Shown here: positions 5,265 to 5,318 of the stretch, in pieces
How the letters are laid out: every line of letters begins with the position of its first letter
How positions within the stretch are numbered: position 1 is the first letter of the stretch
Assembly (NCBI GenBank): GCA_900556525.1
Contig: USOZ01000139.1
Coordinates: forward strand, 1-5,318
Origin: an uncultured Oscillospiraceae bacterium
Lineage (GTDB): Bacteria; Bacillota; Clostridia; Oscillospirales; Ruminococcaceae
DNA length: 5,318 nucleotides
Reading direction: 5' to 3'
Notes under the pieces: generated by a model
What the model was told of the DNA's origin: nothing
The model's database searches: none
What the model saw: only the letters and a program-made list of their open reading frames with translations
Translations under genes and position numbers: made by a program

Positions 5265-5318
5265 CCGTGCAAAATATTCCGAAAATATGTCTAAAAATGT
5301 ATTTAATAAGGGGTCGCC

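Noticed and set aside
5303..5318. Possible last codons (ending ATPY, stop TAA at 5303-5305) of a gene entering from the right
   Set aside because: The position 40 bases before a terminator fits, but four residues cannot identify a gene, and the other two frames are also open at the edge.

Overview
The window looks like a chromosomal stretch from a low-to-mid GC Gram-positive bacterium, most likely a Clostridia member close to Ruminococcus/Oscillospiraceae. This is inferred from strong GGAGG-type ribosome binding sites, consensus sigma-A promoters with 17-base spacers, frequent TTG starts, and Thr-rich 'PVTTT' linkers in exported proteins, a style common in ruminococci. No marker gene long enough to name a species is present. 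All recognisable genes lie on the minus strand, so transcription runs from right to left.

Right edge to left edge: (1) 5228-5264 is an intrinsic terminator for a gene outside the window. (2) A TTGACA-17-TATTAT promoter (5157-5185) drives a two-gene unit: a membrane-anchored polysaccharide (peptidoglycan-type) deacetylase (3954-5105) and, 18 bases later, a bactofilin with a long disordered N-terminus (3006-3935). A GC-rich hairpin at 2973-2992 follows it. (3) A second promoter (2901-2929) starts a transcript with an apparently structured leader of about 160 nt, then an ECF-like sigma-70 family factor (2191-2733, TTG start), and 34 bases later a single-pass membrane protein with a Thr/acid-rich stalk and a beta-propeller-like ectodomain (315-2156). 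This unit ends at a strong terminator (276-302). (4) A third consensus promoter (84-112) faces the left edge and reads into the first codons of tsaD, the tRNA t6A synthesis gene.

Working model (inference): the deacetylase and bactofilin form a cell-envelope pair, with the cytoskeletal polymer possibly positioning a wall-modifying enzyme across the membrane. The sigma factor and the membrane propeller protein have the layout of a sigma/anti-sigma signalling pair, but the membrane protein lacks the classical zinc anti-sigma motif and may be an uncharacterised type. The two units are adjacent and separated by only a weak-looking terminator. The most interesting untested points are the sigma/membrane-propeller pair, the bactofilin/deacetylase operon, and the sigma-factor leader, in which one arm of a hairpin can alternatively pair with the Shine-Dalgarno sequence.

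No mobile elements, CRISPR arrays, tRNA or rRNA genes were seen. The 254-base gap at 61-314 holds the tsaD promoter, a terminator and some small inverted repeats. The 207 bases right of the deacetylase hold its promoter, a dyad and the upstream terminator.
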